DNA from: Anthostomella pinea | Lineage: Eukaryota; Ascomycota; Sordariomycetes; Xylariales; Xylariaceae | Reading direction: 5' to 3' | Assembly: GCA_963556695.1 (NCBI GenBank) | Contig: CAUWAG010000010.1 | Coordinates: 2,046,001-2,110,000 of the forward strand | DNA length: 64,000 nt | Shown: positions 1 through 10,924 of the stretch, piece after piece | Layout of the letters: the number at the start of each line of letters is the position of its first letter | Position numbering within the stretch: position 1 is the first letter of the stretch | The notes under the pieces: model-generated | Databases searched by the model: none | Told to the model about the DNA's origin: nothing | The model's input: only the letters and a program-made list of their open reading frames with translations | Translations under genes and position numbers: made by a program

Positions 1-1
1 T

Positions 2-1841
2 CGAGCCGCGACCACAAGTCTTGTTGACAGGCAGAATCGCATCGAAGAAGCAGCCGAGTCCATCGAGCAAGGCTTTGACCTCGCCGGCGCCTCCGCCATC
101 GAGGATAAGCTCCAAGCGGGAGTCCCCGAGACAATCGACAAGCTTCGCCGGGCCAACATCAAGGTATGGATGCTCACTGGCGATAAGCGGGAGACCGCGA
201 TCAACATTGCCCATTCTGCGAGGTTGGCGAAGCCCTTCTCCGAGGTGTTCATTCTTGACTCTACTGTTGATGATATTCAGGAGAAGATAAAATCGACCCT
301 CATCGAAGTTGGGCATGGCATGATCGCGCATTCGGTTCTTGTCGTTGACGGTCAAACCCTTGGCGTCATCGAAGCGGACGAATCACTCAACGTCATGTTT
401 TCCGACCTTGCCGTTCGGATGGACTCCGTCATCTGCTGCCGAGCCTCTCCTTCCCAAAAAGCCAGTCTGGTCAAGTCCATCCGCGACACGGTCCCATCGT
501 CGCTCACACTCGCGATAGGCGATGGCGCAAACGATATAGCCATGATTCAGGCGTCCCACGTCGGCATTGGAATCTCTGGCCACGAGGGCCTGCAGGCGGC
601 GCGAGTGGCGGACTATTCGATTGCTCAGTTTCGATTCCTGCAGCGCCTTCTGCTGGTTCATGGACGATGGATGTACGTGCGGACGTCTAAATACATCCTA
701 GCGACCTTCTGGAGTAAGTCCTGATTCATATCCTTCCGCCTTGCGACTCTGAACCTTCGGCTGGACGGCTGGATCCAACTGGCCGTGTTTATTGAGTCGT
801 CATCAGAGTTCTGGTTGGTCTTCCGAGAGTATCTACTGACTTTCGTTTGTGTGTAGAGGAAATGCTGTTCTACTTGGTACAAGCACAGTACCAGCATTGG
901 AATGGCTACACCGGCACGTCCTTGTACGAGTCTTGGTCGTTGACGGTATTCAATGTCCTCTTCACATCTTTGCCGGTGATCTTACTCGGCATGTTCGAGA
1001 AGGATTTGAAAGCACAGACCTTACTCGCCGTACCAGAGCTGTATACTTACGGCCAACGAAGCGAAGGCTTCAACTTCAAGAAGTACCTTGGATGGGCTTT
1101 CATGGGGGCCGTTGATACCGTCGTTATCTATATGATACTCTGGGGTGCCTTCAAAGATGTGCTCTTCACCGAGGACAACTCTCTGTTCCCATTTGGAGAT
1201 ATGGCTTTCACCGTGTGCGTCGTTATCATCAACGTCAAGATTCTGTAAGTTATACACCGCTCGTGTTGCCTTCGTCGCTCCCCTTTTCTAACGTGCTTCG
1301 ATACAGCGTCTTGGAGATGCACGACAAGTCCATCGTCCCTTTCATCGGCTTCGTTCTGTCAATAGCTCTCTGGTTCTTCTGGAATATGCTACTCGGCGCT
1401 ATAAAGACAGCGAATATCGGGCCATACATCGTCCACCGCTCCTTCCTCCACGAATTCGGCAACAAACTGAGCTGGTGGGCATCAGTTGGTGCCGCGCTGG
1501 GGGCCGTCGTGGCAATCGAGCTCGGCGTCACAGCGCTGCAACGCATATACTTCCCCACGGATCAGGACCTATGGCAGGAAATTGAGAAGAAAGGAGGTGT
1601 CGAGGACGCTATGCGAGAACAAGCTGCGGAAGAGGGACGAGCTTCTGCGCTGGAGGCACCCGCGGGCAAGGCGCCGGATGAGGAGTCTGAACCACGACTC
1701 AGCGCTCGTCTTAGCGAGGACTCGCTTGGCAAGCCGTATGATCCCTATTTATCTCCTGGTGCTTCACAGCAAAGGGGTCAGCAGCCTGCGGCGCATAATC
1801 GTGCGGATGGACCCGCTTCTGGGGATGGAGGTTGGATATAG
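2..1841 (+). CDS. P4-type ATPase (phospholipid flippase), C-terminal part
   Basis: P4-ATPases move phospholipids to the cytosolic leaflet of plasma, Golgi or endosome membranes. The gene enters the window open at its 5' side, inside the catalytic domain. The conserved KVWMLTGDKRET stretch lies at about 161-196 and the hinge motif GDGANDIAMIQ at about 517-550. Hydrophobic segments typical of M5 to M10 follow. Exons are 2..713, 857..1244 and 1307..1841, joined by GT-AG introns that keep the frame. About 540 residues are present, against roughly 1300 or more for the family, so the N-terminal half is off the window. The last 90 residues form an acidic, Ser/Pro-rich cytosolic tail. No lesion is seen. 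Assignment to the family is secure; the exact paralogue (Dnf- or Drs2-like) is not resolved. Confidence 0.95.
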
Positions 1842-2380
1842 ATGACCTGGATATGAGAGCGGCATCTGATGAGAGAGATGACGATTTGCAGGGGCGGTGG
1901 ATATTAGGGACTTCGTTGGCTGCCCACAGTGAGGAGCAGGGTCGAGGCCAACGGGTCCTTTGCTCCTGCCATCTACTCGCACATTCGGATCTCGCAGGAT
2001 AATTGGCGTTATGGATTGACATAAATTGGCATGTGTTGGGCTTGACCAATACGTTTCTGGGAAGCAAGGGGTTGGTCAGGGTTGGAATCATTCAGCGAGC
2101 GCGGCTATGCGGGAGTTATTGTATTGGATACCCTCGGATACTCACGAAGCATGACTGCGTATATAGATACTTGGTGCATATATTATGGAAGCTTTATAAA
2201 TTAAACGCACCGGTCACTTTCGTAGGTTATTGCTACGTCGTCGCCGAATGTTCCTCGCGGTCTTAACACCAAACAATAGTGCTGGCACAGGCTTGTTTAA
2301 GTTTGTGTGTACAGATATATATATGTGCTTAAGAGAGTATACGCAGAAAGCAATACGATATAATGACGGCCTTAGGTAAT
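1842..2380. other. Spacer between convergent genes
   Basis: This stretch separates the 3' ends of the flippase gene and the oppositely oriented FAD oxidoreductase. It should hold both 3' untranslated regions. I see no coding signal, repeat or RNA gene in it. Confidence 0.6.
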
Positions 2381-4154
2381 CTATATTGGGGCATAGAAGT
2401 CGAAGCGTCCGGCAGGGTCGTACTTCGATTTCAATGCCTTGAGCTTGGTCACTCTCCAAGGCGCATACCCGTATAGCTCCTGAAGTGTCTCATCTCCGTG
2501 AGCGTAGTTCACATATGTGTGTAATTCTGAGCTACCGTCGGCCTTGTGTAGTGCTGCACGGAAGTTGTCACCCCAGGCGATTGCGTTCTTGTCCAGGGTG
2601 CTGTTGACCGGGTAGCTGATAACATGAGTGCTATTGTAACATTAGCACTGACGCGAAGGGGTACTAGGAGGCACAACATTGAAGGCAACTCACATAACAA
2701 TATTATCGGCACGGTGGGGAAACGCGGTGCTCGCATCTGCAACAGCCTTCACAGCTTGCGTTCCACAAGACTCGAACAAGACTGCCGAGTTCAAGAATCT
2801 GGAGTCAGAAGTCAAGTTGTTGAATGCGGCCGTAGACGATACAAGAGCTGGGACATTGTAGGTCTTGAGACCGATGGGGAACATCATGTTGCGGCATCGG
2901 TCTGTGTACACACAGGATCTGTGAGTCCGGTGCTATCAATGGTGGTGAGCTCTGGGTAGGCCGTCGTGTTTATACTTGTCACTGCCGGGCCAAGAGCAAT
3001 TAGTGGCGCTGTGTAGTTGTTGGGGACAGCAGCAACGCCATGGTAGAAGATCTTGAAAACTATCACTCCCTAAATACTTATCAGGAATCTTTTTGGAGCG
3101 TTTCCCTATCTCGAACTTACATTGTTGGCGTCAACAGGTGGGATGCGTACCCAGACATTCTTGTTGATATATCCGATAGGCTGCTCCTTGGTTCCATTGG
3201 CGGTCCAGGTATTGAGCAGAGTGTACAGGGCTGCAACCTTATCATGGGTGAAGATAAATTGTGAATAAGCCCAGTTCATCGCGGGAGCATCGTAATATCT
3301 TGCTCGTGACAGAAGTGACCATTCCGAAGTTGTGTCCTGCTCCTTGAAGTGCCCGGAAGAGGCCTGGGAAAGTAGGATCAGCATGTATCCAACTATATCC
3401 AAATGGAGCTCAAGGTCACGAACCAGAGTTTTCTGTAGCAGAAACAGTGACAGCAGTTCCACTCGCAAGTGCAACCCGAGCAGAGACAAGGTTGTCTGAG
3501 ACCAGTCCATAGAAGCCTTGGAGGTATCCGTGGCCACCCCCAAGGAGCGGACCAACTAAACTAACGCAGTCGCATGCTCCGGTAGCTAGAGATATTAGTT
3601 GTGCTCTACACTCGAGGTCTGAGTGTCCAAGGCTTACTCGTTATCTTGCCAGCTGCCCACAGGCTGCTCTTGACCTCCTCTGAAATTATACCAACCCCGA
3701 AAGTGGCAGTGTTGCCATTCTCTGCAATGGTGGTCGAGTTGAGTTTTCTCATCCGGATATTGATACCCTGCTTGACCGCGCCAAGCGTAGTGGTACCACC
3801 ATGCAGACCTGTAGTAGCCAGGAAAGAAATGTTCTTGTTGTTGGCATATGGAACCTATCTTGGATCAGCTCACGTGCACGCCGGAGACTCGAACGAAGTA
3901 CTTGCTGTCTTTACAACATCGGTCTCAGTAGCTACCTCTACGACCACGGAGAAAGTTGGCGGGTCTTGCTCATTGTCACGATCGGTTGCGACAGCAAACT
4001 CAGCAGAGCCAGGAAAAACGATCCTTGCTCCGACCGAAAGAGAAGGACCAAGCTCTGCCGTGATGTTTGGGGACGTTGCTGCTGAAGACAAGTTGCTGAG
4101 AAGCAGGAAGGCAAAGGCTGCCGATCGAACGAAGGAGCTGGTAAAGAGAGGCAT
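2381..4154 (-). pseudogene. Berberine-bridge-type FAD-linked oxidoreductase, two apparent frameshifts
   Basis: Secreted flavoenzyme of the FAD_binding_4/BBE family, which oxidises alcohols, sugars or alkaloid-like products. The protein starts with a signal peptide (MPLFTSSFVRSAAFAFLLLS). It has the FAD-loop motif [14 protein letters not shown], the GAGHNFGMVTS motif, and the usual C-terminus ending in YDPAGRFDFYAPI. Inferred introns are 3855..3905, 3586..3637, 3364..3423, 3070..3120 and 2631..2693; the first uses a GC donor (gcaagt). Two one-base shifts interrupt the frame, an extra base near 3295 and a missing base near 2910. Both fall inside well conserved blocks where no intron fits. All other hallmark motifs persist, so the gene is either a recent pseudogene or intact with assembly errors. 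Substrate is unknown. Confidence 0.85.
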
Positions 4155-6100
4155 TTTCGCGATGGTTAAGGAACAGAAACTAGAGTGGGTGCGCACTTTG
4201 AGAGATAAAAACACAGATTGTCACGGTTGCGAAGAAATACTGGCTGGATCATGTCAGGGGTCGTATGGCAATAAGGTGTTATAGACGAAATGCGGGGTAA
4301 GTGTGTATACAAGGGGGTCACGATCCCTCCTTCAGGGCTTTGAAGTCCAGGTTTCAACTGTATATTATGGTCTTTTTTTGGAATGGATGCCCTGTCATGC
4401 TGCCAGCCTTGTTTTTGTTTGACAGATTGTGGTGTTTCGATGACAGCCTTATCTTTGTATCTGGGCCTACGAATTCCTATCCGTCTAGGTCTGTCTCCTC
4501 GTCTCGTCTGGGTTCTGATGGGGATGGTGACCTGTGCGTATGAGATCCGCACGTGCGTCATGGTATGTTTGCATATGCTGTGTGAGTTCACCTGCTTGTC
4601 ATTATGGTTCAGAATGAGATAGGGATATAGCCGAGCTATCGTCAGTCTTATGGTGAGCTTGGGGTTGACGCTTGAGGCGCTAAGCCGCAAATGAGCCGAA
4701 GGTTTTTGTCTCATATATTGAAACATCGAACCCCTCTAACTTCTCGCCAAAACGGGGCAGTGTCTCGGTCTACGAGCAAGGCGTAATGTTTGTTTTCCGT
4801 CTGTCGGAAGCTGGCTTTGACTTGCACGAGGTACTGTTGCAGCTGTAACTTGTTTGGGCAACTCGGCGTTGCGGTGTGAAGTCCGTATGGCCCAGCGCTC
4901 CGTGGTAGTAGAGCATCGAGCCGTCGGTGATCTTCATCAGCCGTCGGTTCTATCCAGGGTAATGTTTTATAGGGCTGACTAGGTACAGTGGTGAACTTGT
5001 CAGGGAACTTGCCGATGTGAACGTAGCAGTCTCGCAAAAGGCGTTTCATAAAGTCGATTTGATATCACCTCGAGAACCCGGGAACTTTCTACTATCCCGA
5101 CGAAGAAGGCTACTAAAATAATGAATTGAAATATGAAAGTAAACGAGTGGACCATTTACAGGCAGAGAAGAGTATTTAATAGCCATCATTGCCAGAAGGG
5201 GTATATCCAAGCGTGATTACCGATCTGTGCCCCCACCCCATGAAACACGATGACCCCATCATTTCTATCAATCTGTGTGTTCCATTGCTTCTCCATGATA
5301 CTGGAATACCTATGCATCCAGTACACCCGGTCTGGCGAAAGGCATTGATTTTACGTGAAAAAAAGTTCTGGCCTGGGCTGGCGTTTAGCGTCACAATCGG
5401 CGAACTGGGCCTTGCAAACCGTGATAAAGTCTCGATGGTGCGGTTGTGGTCAATCTGACGGGAAACCTCGGTGTCTGCAAGATGGTCGGCCGATGTCGTA
5501 ACCTTCCATTCATGTGCCATGCTCTTCTTTATCAATGAATGAAGAGAACCGGAAGGCAGGGCAAGCCTCAAAAGTAAAGAGACAAGACTTTAGGAAATGG
5601 GTAGATTTGTAGTGATCTAATGCCGCAACGAGTCGTGTCCGTGTCTCTTCGCTGCATCTCAGCTTGTAACCGGGCCATATTCTCTTGCATCGGCTTCATC
5701 ATGGTCCTGAGCTCGTCGTTCGAGCATTCGTCTTCCGCCTCTTTCTTAATGTGCCTTGATCTGATAGTGCTTCCTTGCGAGGCGGTTCGAGGCTTGACGA
5801 GGCTTGACGAGGAAGAAAAAAGGAGGAAGTTGAGAGTCGAAAGACGAAAAGGGAAAGTTGAAAGTGGAAAGGCGGAAGCAGTAGTTAAAGCTACCTCAGG
5901 CACGAAAATGAGTTGTCGAAGCTTCCTCCACTGATCAGTGCACGACCGAAAACTGCTTGAGCACCATTAGCTTTTGTCAATGCCTACCTCCTCGTGGAAG
6001 GGACGCATATCTTACCATCACTCTCTATCCTGTAGAATGTCATGAAAGATACCGGGTGATTCTCATGAAGCTCACGAGGGAGTCCCTTAAGGATTATTGC
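4155..6100. other. Long intergenic stretch with only orphan ORFs
   Basis: No gene here could be recognised. Minus-strand open frames lie at about 4711-5049, 5176-5519 and 5568-5903. The last encodes a charged, Met/Glu/Arg-rich segment that could form a short coiled coil. It starts at GTG, not ATG, and no splice context supports it. These frames may be chance or remnants of small lineage-specific genes. A direct repeat of ten bases (ggcttgacga, twice) sits at about 5791-5810. Confidence 0.4.
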
Positions 6101-6697
6101 CTAGGCGCACGGATCCTCCTGGTAGCTGACATCCACGATGTCGCCGAAAGTCTCGTGCAAAACCTTGGTTGCATTTTCGGCCTGAAAATAGTAGCTCGCG
6201 AAGTAGTACCAGATGACTGATACACCCTCGTCAAGCTCGTCGATCTCGTATTTGGTGTCGGTGTTCCACCAGAAGGTCACAGACCAGAGGATCTTTAGCA
6301 CCGAGGTATGGACAATATCCGAGGGCCCTTCAATGCGTATGACGCGGCTGCGACCCTCAGGGGCTTCTTCAGGGGTTCGATACCGGTTCCAGGTGACGTT
6401 GGGCTGGACTCCGTTGATCTTGATGCTTCCGGCTTGTATTGACTCGAAGGCTATCTCCGCTGCAAGGCGAGTAAAGAATACCACCTTGGCAGCGCAGGTT
6501 TCAGGGTGGCGGTCGTATGGTTCGTTCATATGACAGTGCCTGATGCTTCCGATGTTGCGAAACCCCAGGAAAAAGTCCTGGTAGTCGGTTTCGATGGGAA
6601 TTCCCGTCAAAAAGAACGAGGTGCTCCGTTCCGGTGATACTTTGTTTTCAGCAGAGGTTGCTGTGCCCCGGTAGGCGAGAGGCTCCTGATGTGCCAT
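6101..6697 (-). CDS. RRM-like RNA-binding domain protein, hypothetical
   Basis: A single exon of 198 codons. It contains one RNA-recognition-motif-like domain at about residues 25-105. The segment SFFLTGIPIETDYQDF fits an RNP2 strand, and AAKVVFFTRLAAEIAFES fits an RNP1 region. This resembles a family of fungal proteins with a degenerate RRM whose function is unknown to me. The ATG at 6697 was preferred because the frame upstream offers only GTG. After the domain comes an acidic, aromatic-rich region (residues about 130-198) with no known motif. It may bind RNA, but the aromatic positions of a classic RRM are not fully conserved. The C-terminal half could hide an unrecognised domain. Confidence 0.65.
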   Translation of the reverse strand: MAHQEPLAYRGTATSAENKVSPERSTSFFLTGIPIETDYQDFFLGFRNIGSIRHCHMNEPYDRHPETCAAKVVFFTRLAAEIAFESIQAGSIKINGVQPNVTWNRYRTPEEAPEGRSRVIRIEGPSDIVHTSVLKILWSVTFWWNTDTKYEIDELDEGVSVIWYYFASYYFQAENATKVLHETFGDIVDVSYQEDPCA

Positions 6698-7289
6698 CTC
6701 TGGTTTCGGGTACACGGCAGAGATCAGGAAGAGAAAGGCGAAATTCGAGCAAGTTTGATGGTTTGGTGAGAGCGGAAAGAGGGTATATGGAAGGTGGGAG
6801 AAGGTACGTAGGTATGGGTGGATATAAAGGTTCGTGCCTCGTTACTCTCGTTTGATGAAAAGTACCTAAGGTAAGATGGGAGTGAATGGCGGTGCCAGGT
6901 ACAATGGTTTATCTATTGTGTGGCCCATTCATCATTCTGGGCAAGGCATCAATGACACGTCTATAAGCAACATTCCCATTCATTGTTTGATTTCAACGTG
7001 AGTCTGCCTCTGGTCCCAGAGGCTAGCTCATCCATACATGACATTCTACGCGGCCAGTGCCAAATCCGCTTCAGAATTGCATTCCTAACAAGCAAATCGA
7101 CTAGAGATCTGTTACCAGCTCTCGAGCTCCGCATCGTTTCTGATTTGACAGCCAACAGTCTCCCGTGATGGTTCCATACATCAGGTTTTGTGCATTCCCT
7201 CTTGTAAAGCTTGCAACTCATGTACTCAAACTCAGCTCAACACCATGGCAAGTCGACTTTGTTGTTACTGTCGAGGCAATCCTAACTAA
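6698..7289. other. Intergenic region upstream of the RRM-like gene
   Basis: It probably holds the promoter of the minus-strand RRM-like gene. A minus-strand open frame at 6961-7221 lacks recognisable similarity and is not called. Confidence 0.4.
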
Positions 7290-7560
7290 GGTGCCACATT
7301 AAAAGTCTCTTAAATAAATCAACACTACGCAATAATCAAACATTCGTGAAAATACGCTTAAAAATCTCAGTAAACGTCCGCGAACTAGTTAACTTAACAT
7401 TATATAGTGATGTTGTAAATAGCGCGATTATGTTATAAATTAATAATAATAGCACTTATAAAAGTAATAATTTCGACTTCTATCTTAAGTTTAATTTACG
7501 ACTAAGCGCTAATAGTCCTGCTTTTTTATTTAATATAAATAATCAAACCTTTATATTAAG
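7290..7560. repeat. AT-rich island
   Basis: A sharply AT-rich block with long runs of TAATAATAAT type sequence and stop codons in all frames. The neighbouring DNA is about half GC. Such islands in filamentous ascomycetes are usually old repeats mutated by C-to-T repeat-induced point mutation. It abuts an LTR-like block, which supports a decayed transposon origin. No element family can be recognised. Confidence 0.55.
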
Positions 7561-8046
7561 TGTGACGAGCCGTCTAACCTATAAGGCTAAAGGGTTCTAT
7601 AGGGTTTATGTTCTGAGGTAAGTCAACACAAAGGACGATAGAGGCTTCTGTCAACTAGAAGACACTCAGATGCTGGGGCTTGGTCTGAATCGGGGTTCAC
7701 TGAATAGTCGAGTCGTCAGGAGATTTCTCCCACCTTAGGGTTGGCTAAGATGCTTGGATTGATCACTGAGGTAGAGACTGTCTATCTGTCTAGTTAGGAA
7801 ATGTCCATCCTTATATATCCAATCTTTCCCTCACTGATGAGGTGGATATGTCGGATATGTATGATCCAGCATATCCGGATACGTTGGATATGTATGATCT
7901 AACATATTCATCACGTGATACCTAGATCACGTCATCTGTGTTCTCGGTCGTGGTCGGTGTGTCCTCCTGGTTTCTTCCGCTCCTGTCTCTTTCTGTTGGG
8001 CCTGCCATCGGGCCTCTTCCCCTGTACGTCTCGTTGGTTCGTAACA
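7561..8046. mobile_element. LTR-like block, possible solo LTR
   Basis: The block starts with TGTGACGAGCC and ends with GTTCGTAACA, so it has the TG...CA borders of an LTR in either orientation. Inside are short repeats around GGATATGT (about 7848-7900) and ATCACGTGAT-like palindromic words, common in fungal LTRs. No five-base target duplication is visible: ttaag stands to the left and ggacg to the right. It could therefore be one end of a rearranged element instead of a clean solo LTR. A minus-strand open frame runs from beyond its right border into it (8224 to 7922), as the last internal ORF of an element sometimes does. Confidence 0.4.
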
Positions 8047-9496
8047 GGACGTACCCTCCGGACTTGGAATGAGGGTGGAACAAAGAGGAGGACCTGCCAT
8101 CCGGCGTGACAGAGTCCATGGCGGTGACTGAAGCGACTGCAACGATTTCGTTGTCTTCAGTGACTACGGTGAGTTTTTTCAGAGCGAGGTGGGATATCTG
8201 CAAAGACGGTGAAAAGAGTGGCATCTGCAGAACTTGATTCCATCAAGTGTGACAATAGGGCATAGGATGTAGAAGTGAAGGAATTGTTCGTTAACGCCAG
8301 TTATTTCTTGTTAGAGATAAGCAGTGTGTTGCTGCCTTGTACTATCTTAGGCTAATATTCCTTATCGCCGTGGGGCTTTGTGAATGGTTGTGAGATTAGG
8401 GCGAGGGCTTCGATGCGATATGATCCAGCAGAGCCCTGGCCGCCGTGTGGCATCGAGTAGCCGTTGGTGATGGTTGTGCTTGAATGGCGAGGGATCATCA
8501 GGGATGCTTCCGAGAGTGTGAAAGAGTGCTTCAAAACAGGATCGAGTGCTTTGGGGGCGTGACCGGATGATTGAATAAATGCTTGAGTGCGTATGGTTGA
8601 GTAAGATGCTTGAGATGGTCACATGGTCGGGTTGTCGACACAAGCTGCTGTGAGTTGAATATAAATTATCAAACGGCTGAGGTACGTGCTGGTTGCGTGA
8701 TCTGGAAATGCAGAGATGCTTGATCAAATGCCAGACAGCGTAATTTTGAGATGGTCGCGTCTTCAGATCGTCGACACCAATTGGTGTAATATCCACCACG
8801 AATTGTGGTGGGTCCGAGGTGCAAACTGGTTGCAAATTGGCTGAGTGACGAGGCCGGTAATGCAACCAACGGCCTTGGTTCAGCCGGCCAAAAGAAGGGC
8901 CCAAATCAATAAAAGAATATGAATAGTCTTAAATGCGCGAAGCACGAGGGCGCATAACCTGTTGCAGGGCAAAACTGCTGCATTCGGTTTATGTATCTGC
9001 GTGGAGAGGCAGTGGCACTGGAGGTGCCCTGAACCCTTATATGTGCCAAGGCGGTCACCCTAGGCAGCAACAGGTACATGGTGTAGATATGTTATGGTAA
9101 AATCCTGTTAATATTACCCCTGTCTCGTACACCTGCTAGATACTGCTTGTCAGGGGAAGTAAGGGAAATGTCCAAGTGACAAGGCCACAGGACTGCTTTC
9201 AAGGCGATAAAAGGTATCATCAGCAACTCGATTGTTTATTATTACAATTATTGTTATCATTAAGCTCTTTGATATGAAAACATTCTAAAGTTGGCAGGCG
9301 GTAGGTTTCTTAACCTAGAGGCTACATGACTGCATGTTGGAGCAACACATGAACAAATCTAAGGACTGACGGTACGATTAAATTTATCATTAAGCTCTCG
9401 ACTGCAAGGGAAGATTCAAACCTAAATGCCCTAAAATACAACCAGAAGCAAAGCCCCCGTGCTGTACGCAAGGTCAAGGGGAACAACCCAAACGAA
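8047..9496. other. Non-coding stretch, probable repeat remnants
   Basis: A 180-codon minus-strand frame at 8362-8904 has unusual His/Ser/Pro-rich composition and no recognisable domain, so it was not called. The region 9080-9300 is AT-rich. Nothing else can be supported. Confidence 0.4.
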
Positions 9497-10924
9497 TCAT
9501 GTTGTAACATAGGGCATCAAAGGAGGCTCAGATGCTACCTTGGGTAGGTACAAAACCAGTGATAAGCCAGAAACCAGGATGGCATTTTCCGTCAGCAGGA
9601 AGTCGTCCAGCCCCAACCCAGGGGCGAGATATGTACTGCAGACCGTTCCCAAGTCCAGCCTCGACGGCAACCCAGGCCCGTCGTGGGTGAGTGCATCCTT
9701 GGCAAGGGCAAAGGTCAATGGGCTAGCCAGCAGCGACTCGTGCGTGTAGAATGACCCGGCCACCTGACCATTGCAAACGACCTGGGCCTCCGAGTTCGTG
9801 ACGCCAACGCCCCGCGCATCCAGGAGGAATGCCGAGGCTCCGGTGCCCTGCTGGGGCTCGACGATCTCGTCGAAGAAGCCGCTGTAGATGCTGGTAGTGG
9901 GGACGTATCCAGAGTCGCCCCCGTTGGACCTGAGGGCCCTGATGAAGTTACTGCCGGCCTCCTGCTGCAGTACCGCCGGATCATTGGTCACACCCGTAAC
10001 GTCAGCGAAATCAGCGAATATAGTGCCCTTGTAGTCGGCGCTGACGGCGACGTGATCCGAGGTTACGTTGCGGGTCGAAGGCCAGTACTTGAACGCCCAC
10101 TGCGTATCGATGTTGCCCTGGGACCATGCGATAATGGATACATTCCGGCACGTGAGCGCAGCGATGTAGTTGAGCGCGTATGCTGCGTACTCGGCATTCA
10201 CCTGCGCGTCGTCTAGAAGATTTCCTGGCACGTTCACCCAGACTGGGTCCGCGTAATCGACGTTCGAGAGAAGAGGGATGAAGTTGCCAATGAAGGTCAC
10301 GTAGCCGGTGCTTCCGGTACCAGGGAATAGAATGACGGGCGGCTTCCGCCCGTAAGTGAAGCTGTTCGGAATGTAGATAGCAGCACGGAGACTGGCTTCG
10401 GAGACAGAGTAAGGCGCATCACAGGCCTCGACCTTGGGATACACAGGGGTCGGTGGATTGGGATTGCTTATGAGATGTCAGTGTGAGTGCTCGAGTGAAA
10501 CGGTCTAGAACACTTTGGCTTACCTGTTAGTCTTGCTGTTTTCTGCGGTGACGGTACCCTGGGCGAAATTGAATAATTCGCCAACGGAGCCGGAGATGAT
10601 GCCATTGGTGATCATTCGCGCATTGAACTCTGGAAGCGTAGTAGGGCTCGATGTCGTGATGGCTTCCAAGACTGCGGAAGCCTGCGCCACGCTTGTTGGG
10701 GACGTCTTCGGCGCGAATCCCTCCAGCGCGCGTAGGACGCCGTTTCTGTTACCCGATCCGAGAGCCGTTCTCAGGTTCAACAACCCGAGAACATCGCTGA
10801 GGAGGCCTCCAACAAGCTGGCGCTTCTCGGTCACCGATGACTGGCTCTTCGAACCAGGCACAGCTGCGCCGGAAGCGACACAGCACAAGCCCGAGAGCGA
10901 AATGAGGATATCCGAGGGTTTCAT
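9497..10924 (-). CDS. Secreted CALB-like lipase (alpha/beta hydrolase)
   Basis: A secreted serine lipase or esterase related to Candida antarctica lipase B, expected to act on fatty esters outside the cell. It has two exons, 10924..10524 and 10466..9497, joined by a GT-AG intron (10467..10523), and encodes 456 residues. Residues 1-20 form a signal peptide. A Kex2-like KR at about residue 34 and a 100-residue N-terminal extension precede the catalytic domain, which begins near residue 139 (NPPTPVYPKVEACDAPYS). The nucleophile is Ser249 in the AWSQGN elbow. Asp333 in FDEIVEPQQG and His376 in FYTHESLL complete the likely triad. The oxyanion-side motif LFPGTGSTG is present. The gene appears intact. 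CALB homologues in ascomycetes commonly share this N-terminal extension. Confidence 0.93.

Noticed and set aside
3601..4284. 227-codon plus-strand ORF
   Set aside because: It is antisense to the FAD oxidoreductase exons and starts at a non-ATG codon.
8362..8904. 180-codon minus-strand ORF
   Set aside because: No domain, odd composition and no splice or promoter context; next to repeat material.
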